Below the pieces are notes generated by a model. That model had not been told where the DNA came from, ran no database searches, and worked only from the letters and a program-made list of their open reading frames with translations. Of a stretch of DNA of 64,000 bases, positions 37,301 through 48,100 are shown one piece after another. The stretch is from Ananas comosus (Eukaryota; Streptophyta; Magnoliopsida; Poales; Bromeliaceae). Position 1 is the first letter of the stretch, and each line of letters starts with the position of its first letter. Location of the stretch: positions 16,267,695 to 16,331,694 of the forward strand of contig NC_033622.1 in assembly GCF_001540865.1 (NCBI RefSeq), written 5' to 3'. The translations under genes were made by a program, and so were the position numbers.

Positions 37301-38017
37301 ATGGCCATGAAATTCGAAATCGAGAAGTTCGACGGCAAAAACAATTTCGGATTATGGCAAATTAAAGTACGAGCAATCCTCGTACAGCAAGAGTTAGACG
37401 AGACGTTGAACGGGAAGGAGGCAAAGCCGACGGAGGTCACGGATGCGGTATGGACGAAGATGGAGCGGAAGGCGTTGAGTACGCTTCATCTATTATTAGC
37501 AGATGAGGTTCTTTACAACGTAGCAAGCGAGACGACACCGGCGAAGTTGTGGAAGAAACTGGAAGATCTATATATGACCAAATCCTTGACGAACAGATTG
37601 TATCTGAAGCAACGACTGTTTACGCTGCGGATGCAGGAAGCGGCAAGCCTACATGATCATCTGAACGAGTTCAACAAGGTGGTGGCCCAGTTGACTAGCA
37701 TCGGAGTCAATCTGGATGACGAAGACAAGGCGTTGATCCTACTATCTTCGCTACCGACGACATATGAGCATCTGGTGACCACGTTGCTTTATGGCAAGGA
37801 GTCCATAAGCGTGGAGGCGGTCACGGCGGCGCTTCTCTCGAACGAGATGCGGAAGATGACTCAGGAGTTCGGCACGCAAAGTCAGGATGTAGGACTGGTG
37901 GTGACTGCGAAGAAGGAGGCGAGAATATCGGCGACCGGATATCGACAGAAGAAACGGCTATCTGAGGTAGAATGTTTTTACTGTCACAGGAAAGGGCATA
38001 TCAAGCGCAATTGTTGA
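37301..38017 (+). CDS. gag: Copia gag polyprotein part
   Basis: Starts MAMKFEIEKFDGKNNFGLWQ and contains the UBN2-type Copia gag region (ALSTLHLLLADEVLYNV, LWKKLEDLYMTKSL, LILLSSLPTTYEHLV). It ends with a CCHC zinc knuckle (CFYCHRKGHIKRNC) immediately before TGA. The frame is also open 60 codons upstream into the LTR, so the true initiation point could be 37121 or 37301; the latter fits the family start. Gag packages the element RNA. Confidence 0.9.
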   Translation: MAMKFEIEKFDGKNNFGLWQIKVRAILVQQELDETLNGKEAKPTEVTDAVWTKMERKALSTLHLLLADEVLYNVASETTPAKLWKKLEDLYMTKSLTNRLYLKQRLFTLRMQEAASLHDHLNEFNKVVAQLTSIGVNLDDEDKALILLSSLPTTYEHLVTTLLYGKESISVEAVTAALLSNEMRKMTQEFGTQSQDVGLVVTAKKEARISATGYRQKKRLSEVECFYCHRKGHIKRNC

Positions 38018-38650
38018 AAACTTCAGAATGATCTGAAGGAGTTAAAGCGACAGAAGGAGCAAACTGTCGTGAACCAGGACGAGACGGTATCAGCGACGGC
38101 GCAGACAGCAGAGTCGGAGATGATCGATTCTGATGTGTTGTATGCGGCGACCGGAGGTGCGAAAATTTCGGACGATGCGTGGGTGCTCGATTCGGCGTGT
38201 TCTTTTCACGTATGCCCGGAGAAGGAGTCTTTTGCAACCTATAAGGCGATCAAAGGTGGAAAAGCTCTAATGGGGAACGGGACGACGTGCAAAGTTTTGG
38301 GAGTCGGCACGGTGAAGATCCGAATGCACGATGGGGTCATGAGGACGCTGACAGGTGTGCGGCATGTTCCTGGATTGAAGCGGAATTTGATCTCGTTAGG
38401 CGCAGTGGACTCGAAGGGTTGCGATATTTCGGCTTCAGGTGGAGCTATGAGGGTCCGAAAACGAGATCGGGTCGTGTGCGAGGCGAACAAGCGTGGGAAC
38501 TTGTACGTTCTGAACGGGAGTACAGTCAGAACGGGAGCGAAGACGGTTTGGGTTCCAAAAGTTCGCGGATGTGCAGTTGCTCGAGACGGAGCGACGGATG
38601 CGGCGACATCGAGTGGAGGAGACAAGCTCAAGGTGGAGCTTGCATGGTGA
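38018..38650 (+). pseudogene. Copia protease / pre-integrase remnant
   Basis: Continues in the gag frame after one in-frame TGA (38015-38017). It contains the aspartic protease signature (WVLDSACSFHVCP) and the LTGVRHVPGLKRNLISLG region, then part of the pre-integrase zone. The frame stops 46 bp before the 3' LTR, with all of integrase, reverse transcriptase and RNase H deleted. The TGA is probably a nonsense change, since Copia elements normally encode gag and pol in one frame. Confidence 0.85.
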
Positions 38651-38685
38651 GCTTGACGTAGCGGTTGAAAATTACAAATCAAACC

Positions 38686-38696
38686 AAGGTGGAGAA
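38686..38696 (+). other. Polypurine tract
   Basis: aaggtggagaa directly abuts the 3' LTR (TGTTAGG), the usual plus-strand priming site of Copia elements. Confidence 0.85.
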
Positions 38697-39387
38697 TGTT
38701 AGGATTTGGTTAGATTTGTAATTGAATCCTATTTAGATAAGAATTAATATTTAAATCTGTTGAAGATAAATTAAGATTTAAATATTAATTAGAGGATAAA
38801 CCTAACTAGATTAGGATTAATATTTAAATCTATTAGAGATTGATTAAAATAGATTTAGATATTAATTGGAGTAGAAATCCTAAATATATTAGGATTGGGG
38901 TACGTTTTGGTGGAGCCTTATAAATAGCTCTTTGTGGGTTTGCTTTTTGAAGTGAGTACGGGAGAGAGAGAAAAGGCCTCTTGGGTGCCGTACCAGAGAG
39001 AGAAAAAGAGAGAGAGAGAGTTATCCAATGTGTTGAGTGCACCTAGTGCACGGGTGTGCATGTGAAGGATTGTCTTCTTTATGGATTTATAGAAGACGAG
39101 AGAAGGGTAGAAGAGATTCAGAAAGAGGACTCGGGTTGTAGCTACTCAGTGCAGAAGAGGAGTCAGGTGTAATCTTCTCTTATTTAATGAATCTTATTTT
39201 ACCTGCATATTTTTCTCTTTTATGATTGTATCAGCTTTTGCTGAGTAGACGGGTTTATGGTAAAAACCCGATTTAACATTTCCGTTGCGGAATCCCAACA
39301 ATCGATACCGGATCCACAGCAGTCGGTATCGGAGCGGGTTGCAGATTCACGAGATCCGGTACCGGGGCGAGTACCGGATTCCCAACA
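38697..39387 (+). repeat. 3' LTR
   Basis: 691 bp, same length as the 5' LTR, with three single-base differences. It is followed directly by atctc, the right target duplication. Confidence 0.95.
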
Positions 39388-39392
39388 ATCTC

Positions 39393-41333
39393 ATTTTCAG
39401 ATGATGGTAGTGCAAAGCATTATCTATTTAAGTCATTTTCAGTCTCAAGCAGTGGTTAAACTCGATTGATTTCTAATGCTTATTTTATGTAGATACAATG
39501 CATGCTTATGCAAGTAAATTTCCCAAAAAAAAAAAAAAAATCCTGAAAGAGTTGGAACATATTTAAAATGACAGCTAACTCTTTACTAAAATATAATTTA
39601 ATCACCATAGGAATATATATAATATATTATATGCTCATTTTGACTCGGGTATGACGTATTAAATTGAAAGTTGTGTCCAAATTCCCAATAAATTCAATCT
39701 CAAATATTCATAATATCAACTTATTTAATGAGAAATGTAATGTCGTGGGTTTATAATTTTTTATTAACAATATTTTATTTTATATAATTAAGATAAAATG
39801 TTCCAAATTTGCTGGTGGAATTCATAAAAAAAAAATATCATCAACATAGCTATTAATTATTACTATAATTTTTTTTAAAAAAAATTTATTTTGTCGCCAT
39901 ACAGATTAATTTTCTCTGAAACTTTAGGTTCCTTTCGTAATTTTGTTTAAATCTTAGGGTTAGTTTCGTAAACCGGGCCAACAAATTTCAATGATTCTAT
40001 CCACGTCCTGGTCCCTTCTTCAATTTTCGTGAGGAAAGCTTCGGGAATGAATAAAAAGGGAATTTTAAAAAATTAAACAAAATTCCGAACCCTAGGACGG
40101 AGAGGATTCATCTTCCTCCCATTATTCCCTAGATTGATGTCGACAAAATTCCGAACCCTAGAACTTGTTGGGGTTGCGATTCGTCGGCTTGCAATAACCC
40201 TAGATTGATGTCGATTGTTGAGTCATCCGAGATCTGAAGCCCTTCAAACCCTAGTACGGTACGGATCCGGAAAATTTGCGATTTTTGGTTTTTTTTTTTG
40301 AAGAATTTTTTTATTCGAATTCGAACATATTCGGATCTGACATGCCTTGTTGTAATTTCTTTTGGAAAATTTAGCTACTGCAGTAGAAATGTTAGGATTA
40401 TTCTTATTCGCATCTACTGTGTTATCTCCTTATAAAATCGGGGATATTTGTTGGTTATATAGTTTTTTTTTTAATAATAAAAGTTCGCTCTTTGGAAGGA
40501 TATCATCACTTGTTACCTCGAGTTCCTAGTTTGCAAAATTTTATTTATTTATTTTTCTTTTATTCACTTTTTTTGTTAGGTGGGGGGTTGGGTGATTAAA
40601 GTACTAAAAATCCAAATGCTTTTGTATAATGATGTTTTTGCTTCTTCTGTTGATTAAATATGATGCTTTGAAAACATTTTTGTTGCTTTCTTAATTTGCC
40701 AATAGCTTCGCGGTTACTAAATTACTTATGCAGTGATAAATGCCACTGTATTGGGTAATAAGAATGTATTTAGCTATGCTACTTTTGTTCATTGTGGAAG
40801 CTTATGTTGGATGTCATAATACAATTTGGTATAACCACGATACGTAGGATAATTGGAATTTTATGATGTGTGAAAAATGAATCATTACTTGATTTTGTAT
40901 TAAGGTTGATAATGTACAGTTTCTTGCAAACTTTCCACCTTATATGTAGTTGGTCGGAATTAGATCAAATTGTTTTTTGTGCACCATTTATTTGCACTTT
41001 TCGATAAAAATGAATTATCATGGTTCTTTCTCTCTAATACAAGTAGGCGGTGAAACAATGTGTTGCATTCTACCAATCCTTAATGGCGTATTGGAATTGC
41101 TTCCATTAGTTCAAATGAACTTAGATTTCTTTGGTTTCTGTTAAAAGGATCCTGCAACGTGTTCTGTTGTTGGCATTTGTACTCTCTGGAGAAGTCTTTT
41201 GGTTTCTGCTCTTGAAGGTTTAGTTTGTCAAGCGAATGTTTTCTTTTCATTGAATCTCAGTTGTTTAGGAATTTGTTGCCTTTGTATATGCTGACACTTT
41301 TTTTTTTGTGTGGTAGGAATAGTATTGGAGTCC
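39393..41333 (+). promoter_or_regulatory. Upstream region, leader and leader intron of the WD40 gene
   Basis: Four AACCCTA-type telobox words (about 40089, 40154, 40195, 40246) cluster where the leader exon should lie, typical of housekeeping plant promoters. A probable leader intron of about 1 kb ends at gtgtggtag (41316), just before the coding exon. The stretch 39393-40050 is plain AT-rich DNA. Confidence 0.5.
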
Positions 41334-44300
41334 ATGTCTCAATACCAAAGAGACAATGCTGATGAAATGGCAGATGATTATGAAATGGGTGATGCAGAGG
41401 AGGACATGGATGAAGAATATCATGGTAGAGGGATGGGCTATTCAGATTCAGATGATGAAGAATATGGTGAATCAGTAAGATTTTTTCTGCAGTTAGCTTT
41501 CTTTTACGGGCTTATTTGTCCCTTTCTATTTGATTCTTTTCTGCATTTTATTGAAACAAAAATTGTGATAATTTGCAGATCAGTAAGGTAACTGATACTT
41601 CCTCAGCCCAAGCAAGAGAAGGTAGGGATATCCAAGGAATACCTTGGGATAGACTGAGTATCACAAGAGAGAAATACCGGCAAACAAGATTAGAACAATA
41701 CAAAAATTACGAGAATGTACAAAACTCTGGAGAAGCATCAAAAAAGGCATGATATGTATACCAGGTCCAGGTTTTCTACATTTGTTTTCACTCTATATGT
41801 TTTACTGACTTGTTTATCTTGCATTAGGCTTGCAAATCTACAGAGAAAGGAGGCATGTTTTATGACTTCCAACGTAATACAAGATCTGTAAAATCTACCA
41901 TCCTTCATTTTCAGGTGAACAGGCATTCTCACTTATGTGATATATGTGGTCACTTTCTAGAATGAGTAATCACTCAGGTTTATTTTATTATTGTGTTATT
42001 CCAAAATGGTTGCTTTATTAATCATGTTGAAGTTACTATATCGTGCATCAGGCTTATGCTGATTTCTTTGTAGATATTGTATCCGTGATATATTGAGAGC
42101 ATAGTCTCTCTTATCTTCTGAGCTAAAACATGTTTTAATTCGTAAATTGTGGGATATTTTTTTATTGGGTCTTTGTGGCTGTGCTTCCTCCCCTAGTTGG
42201 CCTGCCTTCTGTCCACTAGCTGAAGAAAAGTTAAAGTGGAAAGAGAGAAAAAAGATTGAAAGGAGAAACTTCATTTAACAAATGCAGGAGTTTGCAAATA
42301 GCTTAATTTAGTTAATCAATTTGCTGTTTGTTTTTACGCTTCGTTTGCTGGTCATTGTGTTCCAGATTTCTAATCAACAATTTTTGTTACCCCTGCATTC
42401 TATGCTATTTTACAGTTGAGGAATTTAGTATGGGCTACATCGAAGCATGATGTATACCTTATGTCACACTATTCTGTGCTTCACTGGTCAGCGCTAACCT
42501 CTGAGAAGTATGAAGTAATGAATGTTCAAGGTCGTGTGGCTCCGTGTGAGGTACATGGTTCCTCTTCTTTTTATTTCTTGTTTGTATTTGCCTCTCTCTC
42601 TCAAGTGAAATTTGGACTTTATTTACTGGTCACTACCTTTAACTGCAGAAACACCCAGGGAGTCTGTTAGAAGGTTTTTTTCAAACTCAAGTTAGTACAT
42701 TGGCGGTGAAGGATAAATTGCTTGTGGCAGGTGGTTTTCAAGGAGAACTAATTTGCAAAGTAAGAATTCCAGTTTTTGAACTAACTCTTTATGTGTTGTA
42801 AAATTTCATGGCCTATAAGACAGTACCGGAACTAAGTTGGAACTAACTAGACACACAGCCATACCTGTGTGCATAGTTAGGGGAGGATGAGGTGCACTCT
42901 ATTTGAAGCCCACAAGAGCTAGTAGGTCCAAAAGTGAGGATGGCATATTTTGTTTAAAGACTTCAAGTTTGGAAGAGGATGGTTTTTTTTTTTTTTTTTT
43001 TTGTTGCATTTGAACCTTTTTTGTGCCCTTGAACTTATCTTGATTTAGTCTCGTTTGTATGAAGGCTTCAATTTACTTTCTGCTGGCTTTAGTTGGTTCT
43101 CTTTTGATGGAAGAACAGATTTATATAGTAAAGTTACCATTAAATTTGATTGCATTAGATTTTAGATATTTTAATCACTTTGCAATGAATTATGACAACT
43201 TGCAAAAGAAGTTTTCAGACAATTAAGGCATATTTCATTTGCATACCGCAATATCTGTTTTGGTGGTGTCAAAAGAAGTTTGGCGTAGTTGGTCCAGGTA
43301 AGTTTGGGTCTATTCATTTTGCTTTGAACCATGGCCTAAGCCACTCTGACGAAGTTACTACTTGAAACTGAGTTGAACATTGTTCGGCCCGTAGTATACA
43401 TATTAGACATTGGTACACCCAGGTCCAGTCCGTGTTCGTTTTGGGCTGTAGTATTTTCTTCTGTGATGTTGGGGAAAACTTTAGCCTAGACTTTCTTTTG
43501 TGTTGGGGTATTCAAGTGTGGTATAGTGCCACCTTCGACAGTAATTTGACTTAGCTATATTAGCAGTGGGAAAGGTCAGATGTCCTGCTTGATATTTTTG
43601 TTCTTGTCACTTTATTTAATGTACATTTTAAAATTTGGCTGGATTTGCAGTATTTGGATCGAGAAGGTATAATCTTTTGTTGCCGAACAACATATGATGA
43701 CAATGCTATCGCGAATGCAGTCGAGATATATGACAGTTCTAGGTATTTTTTTTTCTTTTTCTTAGATGTTGACTAGCTTTGCCTTTTATTTTATCTAAGT
43801 TAAATGGTGTGACCTGGAAATGAATTTCCAGTGGTTCTGTTCACTTCATGGCTTCAAATAATGACTGTGGAGTTCGAGATTTCGACATGGAGAGGTTTCA
43901 GCTGTGCAGGCATTTCCGTTTCCAATGGCCAGTAAATGTAAGCCCCTGTGTTCATTTTGGTCTTTGTGTTGTTTAATTGGTTATTTGTAAATACTCTCCT
44001 TGTAATGGATGGTGAGGAGTTTTAGCCCCCCCTTCTGATTTATTCGATTGTTCTTTTTGTTTTTTTCTTTTTCAATTTCAGTGGAAGCTTTCAAATTTTT
44101 TTTTATAACTTCCATATTTATGCCCAGTTATTAATGCCGCAATATATTTAGCCTCGCATAATTGATCCTTTGGATTGCTTCATTTCTTGTCATATATTGT
44201 TTAGAGGTTTATATCAAACAACAACCTCAGAAAAACGAATGAACCATGGAGGAGAGTTACTTCCATATACAGTGGTGCAGAATTATTAAAAAATGGATGT

Positions 44301-45143
44301 TGAGAACCTCTTCGAAATAAAATGAATAAGAAGAGAGAGTACTGTTCTCATGCTGGGATTTGTGGTTCTTATTGGAATGCCGTTCCAGTTATATCGTAGT
44401 TGTGTAAAACATGATTTGTTGATGGGCAATATGATTTTCTCCCTTACGCGTATCTTTTGTTCCTGATGCAGCATACATCCCTTAGTCCAGATGGAAAGCT
44501 TTTGGTCATTGTAGGTGACAACCCTGAAGGAATACTGGCCGATGCTCATACTGGAAAGGTAAAAAGAATACTTTTTTTATCCACCCCTTGTTTATCTTTC
44601 TTTTTTTTTTCCCTTGTGAGGGAGAGGGGTGGGGGGGAGCAGAAAAGAAACAGAAAACTTCTATTCCTGATCTTATGACTCAATTTGAAAGCTCAATCTG
44701 AGTGAGTTTACAAAAGCTTTTTCTTGTAGACCGTGCATGATTTGCGAGGCCACCTGGATTACTCCTTTGCATCAGCTTGGAATCCTGATGGCCGCACATT
44801 CGCCACCGGGAACCAGGACAAGACCTGCAGGGTTTGGGATGTCCGCAACCTCTCCCAATCTCTTGCTGTACTGCGAGGCAACCTGGGAGCCATACGTTCC
44901 ATCCGGTTCACATCGGATGGTCAGTTCATGGCGATGGCAGAGCCCGCGGACTTTGTTCACATCTTCGACATAGGAAGTGGGTACAGTAAAAGACAAGAAC
45001 TAGACTTCTTTGGCGAGATCTCCGGCATGTCATTTAGTCCTGATACAGAGGCGCTCTTTATTGGTGTCTGGGACCGAACCTACGGAAGTCTACTTGAATA
45101 CAGCCGCATCAGGAATTACACATATCTCGATTCTCTTCTATGA
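41334..45143 (+). CDS. WD40-repeat protein of the conserved plant/fungal C2A9.03-like type
   Basis: Nine coding exons give 446 residues: 41334-41474, 41579-41746, 41828-41914, 42416-42550, 42649-42759, 43651-43742, 43832-43937, 44472-44558, 44730-45143. The N-terminus is acidic (DEEYHGRGMGYSDSDDEEYG). Then come IQGIPWDRLSITREKYRQTR, LRNLVWATSKHDVYLMSHYS, a LLVAGGFQGELICK blade and SLSPDGKLLVIVGDNPEG. The clearest WD repeat is FATGNQDKTCRVWDVRNLS, followed by GEISGMSFSPDTEALFIGVW. The sequence closely matches an uncharacterised plant WD-repeat family annotated after the fission yeast protein C2A9.03. Function is not established; a scaffold role is the general expectation for a propeller. Intron 2 needs a GC donor (AAG|GCATGA). 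The gene's 3' end marks the left breakpoint of the large tandem duplication. Confidence 0.9.
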
Positions 45144-45171
45144 AGGTGCTCGATTCTCTTCTACAAAGGTG
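45126..45171 (+). repeat. 23-bp tandem duplication across the WD40 stop codon
   Basis: ctcgattctcttctatgaag (45126) is repeated at 45149 as ctcgattctcttctacaaag. The first copy holds the TGA stop. In the second copy it is replaced by CAA. Confidence 0.8.
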
Positions 45172-46251
45172 CAAAGCCTAGATACCGGCACAAATGCTCG
45201 AAGAGTAGGGATTGAGTTGATAGTAGAAGTACGTATCGATTTTGTATCTTAATAATGCTTGTACTCTGCTGTTGTGTGTAAAGAAAATGTACAGATGACT
45301 GGAAACCACACCAAGGTAGCTCTTTCTTACTGTGCTAAGGACTTAACAGAGTTTCGATTGTAGTGACTGTGTTGTAATCTTTTCCTTAAAAGTACCTTCT
45401 AGCCTTCGCTAGTTCCGAAGAGATAAATTTCACATCTTTCAATCCTCTTTGGGCAAACAAATTTGATTGAGCTTGTTGAATAGCAGGGTAATACTTTTGT
45501 GTTTGTAGTTCGAGCTCATGTCTTGTAAGTAACTTCTTTTAGCCTTTTCTTTTTGTTTTTCCTTTTCTTTTTGCCTCATGTTGCTGCAGAACTCGACAGA
45601 TTATCATATATACATTGTAGTTACAGCATAACTGAAAACTGTTAAAATTTCTGATAGTTTTCACCAGTTAATTTCTATTCCTTTTCAATACCGTTTAGCA
45701 ATTTATCATTTTTTAGAAGACTTATAGCTTAGATTTGAAAAATCAATGCATATAAATAATATTTATGATAGGTTCAGATTAGAACAAATTTCTTCCTTAA
45801 GCAATCATTCATTGCCTCTCTCCATTACAGAGATAGGGAGATATTGGAAAAGATTTTAAAAAAATGTTTTAAATTATGAAAGGCAATTGATTTTTTTCTA
45901 TAAAAAAATGTGATAGACATATAGAAATTTTATTAAGTTTGTTAGTAATTTTATCAATATTAACAGTTTCAAAATACTTTTAAAAGATATCTCTAAAAAA
46001 AAAAAAACTTTTAAAAGATAAAACAAATAACTAAAAATATTTGTCACTTAGAATACCTAGAATAATTCAAATAAAAAAAAAAGAAATTAAGAAAGAGTCA
46101 ATCAGAGAAATTAAAGTTAAGGCCCGAAGATAAAGTTTAAAACATTTTTTTATATATATATCTTAACAAAGTAAAAAAAAAAAAGGAGAGAATTTATTTA
46201 TTATTATTTGTTTAAACATCCATCCATCAATAACAATGATCTAAAATTTTT

Positions 46252-46610
46252 GGGTAAACTTCAAATACTATTGCTGTAGTTTCACACTTTCTCACTTTAG
46301 TGTCCTGTGGTTTAAGGTGTATCAAGTTAGTGCCCTATGGTTTCATTTTTATCTTTTCGTCAGCTTCTTCATCAATATTTCATTAAATTATATACAAAAA
46401 ACTTCAAATATCCCACCTAGATTTTATCGAATATTTATTTTAGCATCCTATAGTCTTAACTTTGTCACTGATTAAATAAAAAAAAAATTAATGAAATAGA
46501 TAATAAAAAAATAAAAATGAAACCATAGAATACAAATTTGATATACTTTAAACCAAAAGGTACTAAAGTGAAAAAGTGTGAAACCACAGGGGTAGCATTT
46601 GAAGTTTTTT
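46252..46610. mobile_element. Mutator-type MITE, copy 3 (unit 1 only)
   Basis: Begins gggtaaacttcaaatac and ends gtagcatttgaagttttttt, with the family words ctgtggttt, tatcttttcgtcag and aaaccacagg. It interrupts ctaaaat|atttgatcc. The undisturbed target ctaaaatatttgatcctaa survives in unit 2 at 53316. Flanks aaaattttt and aaaatattt are the likely 9-bp duplication. Confidence 0.85.
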
Positions 46611-46799
46611 TTAAAATATTTGATCCTAAAAAGGAAATAAGAAAAATAAAAGGAGGAGAATTTGGATATACATTAATAAAATCTTAGAGAATCTTTTTTT
46701 TAAGTAATCCTGGGCCTCCTAGTTAAAAAAAAAACCGGTTTCGCTCCTAAATATACTAACAAAAACTCCCCCCAACGCGTCCTGTAACGCACCAAAAGG

Positions 46800-48100
46800 G
46801 AAGTAAGAGTTATTGAGAATATATGGAAAGAACAGATTCTCCAAATCTCTCCATACGGACTATTTGCGTGGACCGGGTGCACGAACTCATCTCGTGCACC
46901 GCACTGCAGAACCCTGCTCCGCATCCATCGACAGCCCCGTTGCATGGTGCACGGGATGACGTTGTGGACCGGGTGCGGAGAAGGTTTCGAGAATGTTGCA
47001 AGTTTCCCTATTGGGATCTCCCAATTTAATCAGCTCATCTATATGCTCTCTCTCTCTCCCCTTCCCCCCTCTCTCTCTACCACTACTCCTGACCCTATTT
47101 CTGTTTCCTTTTCTTGTTCTCTATATACACTTCTGTACTATACAATTCAACACTCTTATACTCTGCTATTTACACAGGGTTCTTAGGCTCTTCTTCCTTT
47201 CTCTCTACACACTACACACGTAACAGTTTTAGGGTTTAATCAATCTCGTGAAAGAGGAGATTTTCTGAGCTGAATTAGTCCTCATCATCATCATCTGCGT
47301 TTCTATTACTTTCGTCCAATATGAGCTCAATTACTAGGTAATTCTAATTAACCTTACTATTATCTCTTCTTCTTCTTTTTTTGTTTCTAGATGTAACTTC
47401 GATGTTGTATTGTTTAGGTTTTTGTGTAGATCATCTTAATGAAGATCTGATATTAATTGTATCCTTCTGTATATGCATTGCAGCTGATCAACACTTTGCG
47501 CCTTGTATGTGGCTGCGACTGCAGTTACTGGTGGTGGCTGTGCTGCGCATTATGTGTGTTTATCAAATCGGTCGGTGATATGTAGATAGATCTACGGAAG
47601 AGCTCTGCGATCAGTAACTGAAGTATCAGGTGATACAGTTTTATGTATTGTGCGGTATTTGTTTGCCGCTGAGGAGGGGAGAAGGGAGCTGCTGAGAATC
47701 AGGAGTGAGCTTCAATATAATTTCTGAGCTTTCCTTTTCTTTGTTTTAATCTGAGATTTTTGCTTTGTTTCTATTTAATTTCTTTTTCTTCTTTCCTAAG
47801 CTTTAGGGTTTTTTAATTTTTTTTTTTAAAAAGGTTCATGATATTAATGAGATTGTTGTCTCTTCAGATCCGTACCTACGTTATGGCTCTTTTACATTGT
47901 TAAGGTGTTTGCTTCTTAGCTCGTTTTTTCCTTTTTCCTTTAGGGTGCAATAGAACTAATTAATAAACAATAAAATTATTTATTTCGAAGTTCAGATTTC
48001 AATTTTTTTTCTTTTTGTAACCTTATTTAATTAGATTTTCTTCTTGTTTCTACTGCAGTTCATCAGAGATTGGTTGGCCTCTTTATATACTATTTCAGAG
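46800..48100 (+). promoter_or_regulatory. Promoter and spliced 5' leader of zinc-finger copy 1
   Basis: A CT-rich leader exon ends ...ATGAGCTCAATTACTAG|GTAATT (47337). A second leader exon is likely at 47484-47629 (gcattgcag| ... tatcag|gtgata), and the coding exon starts after tactgcag (48058). The leader carries a short upstream frame (see findings). Boundaries are supported by their conservation in unit 2. Confidence 0.55.

Larger units (their letters stand above)
36561..39387 (+). mobile_element. Young Ty1/Copia LTR retrotransposon, internal deletion derivative
   Basis: Two 691-bp LTRs enclose a 1445-bp interior. The target duplication atctc is perfect (36556-36560 and 39388-39392). The interior has a tRNA-Met type primer site (tggtatcagagcc, 37254), a Copia gag and a protease-like region, then ends at the polypurine tract (aaggtggagaa). 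Integrase, reverse transcriptase and RNase H are missing, so it can only move with help. I count three differences between the LTRs, all A/G transitions (36585/38721, 36854/38990, 37207/39343), which indicates a very recent insertion. Confidence 0.95.

Noticed and set aside
45010..45252. Second open frame over the WD40 last exon and 3' region
   Set aside because: Off-frame relative to the conserved WD40 protein, which ends properly at 45143.
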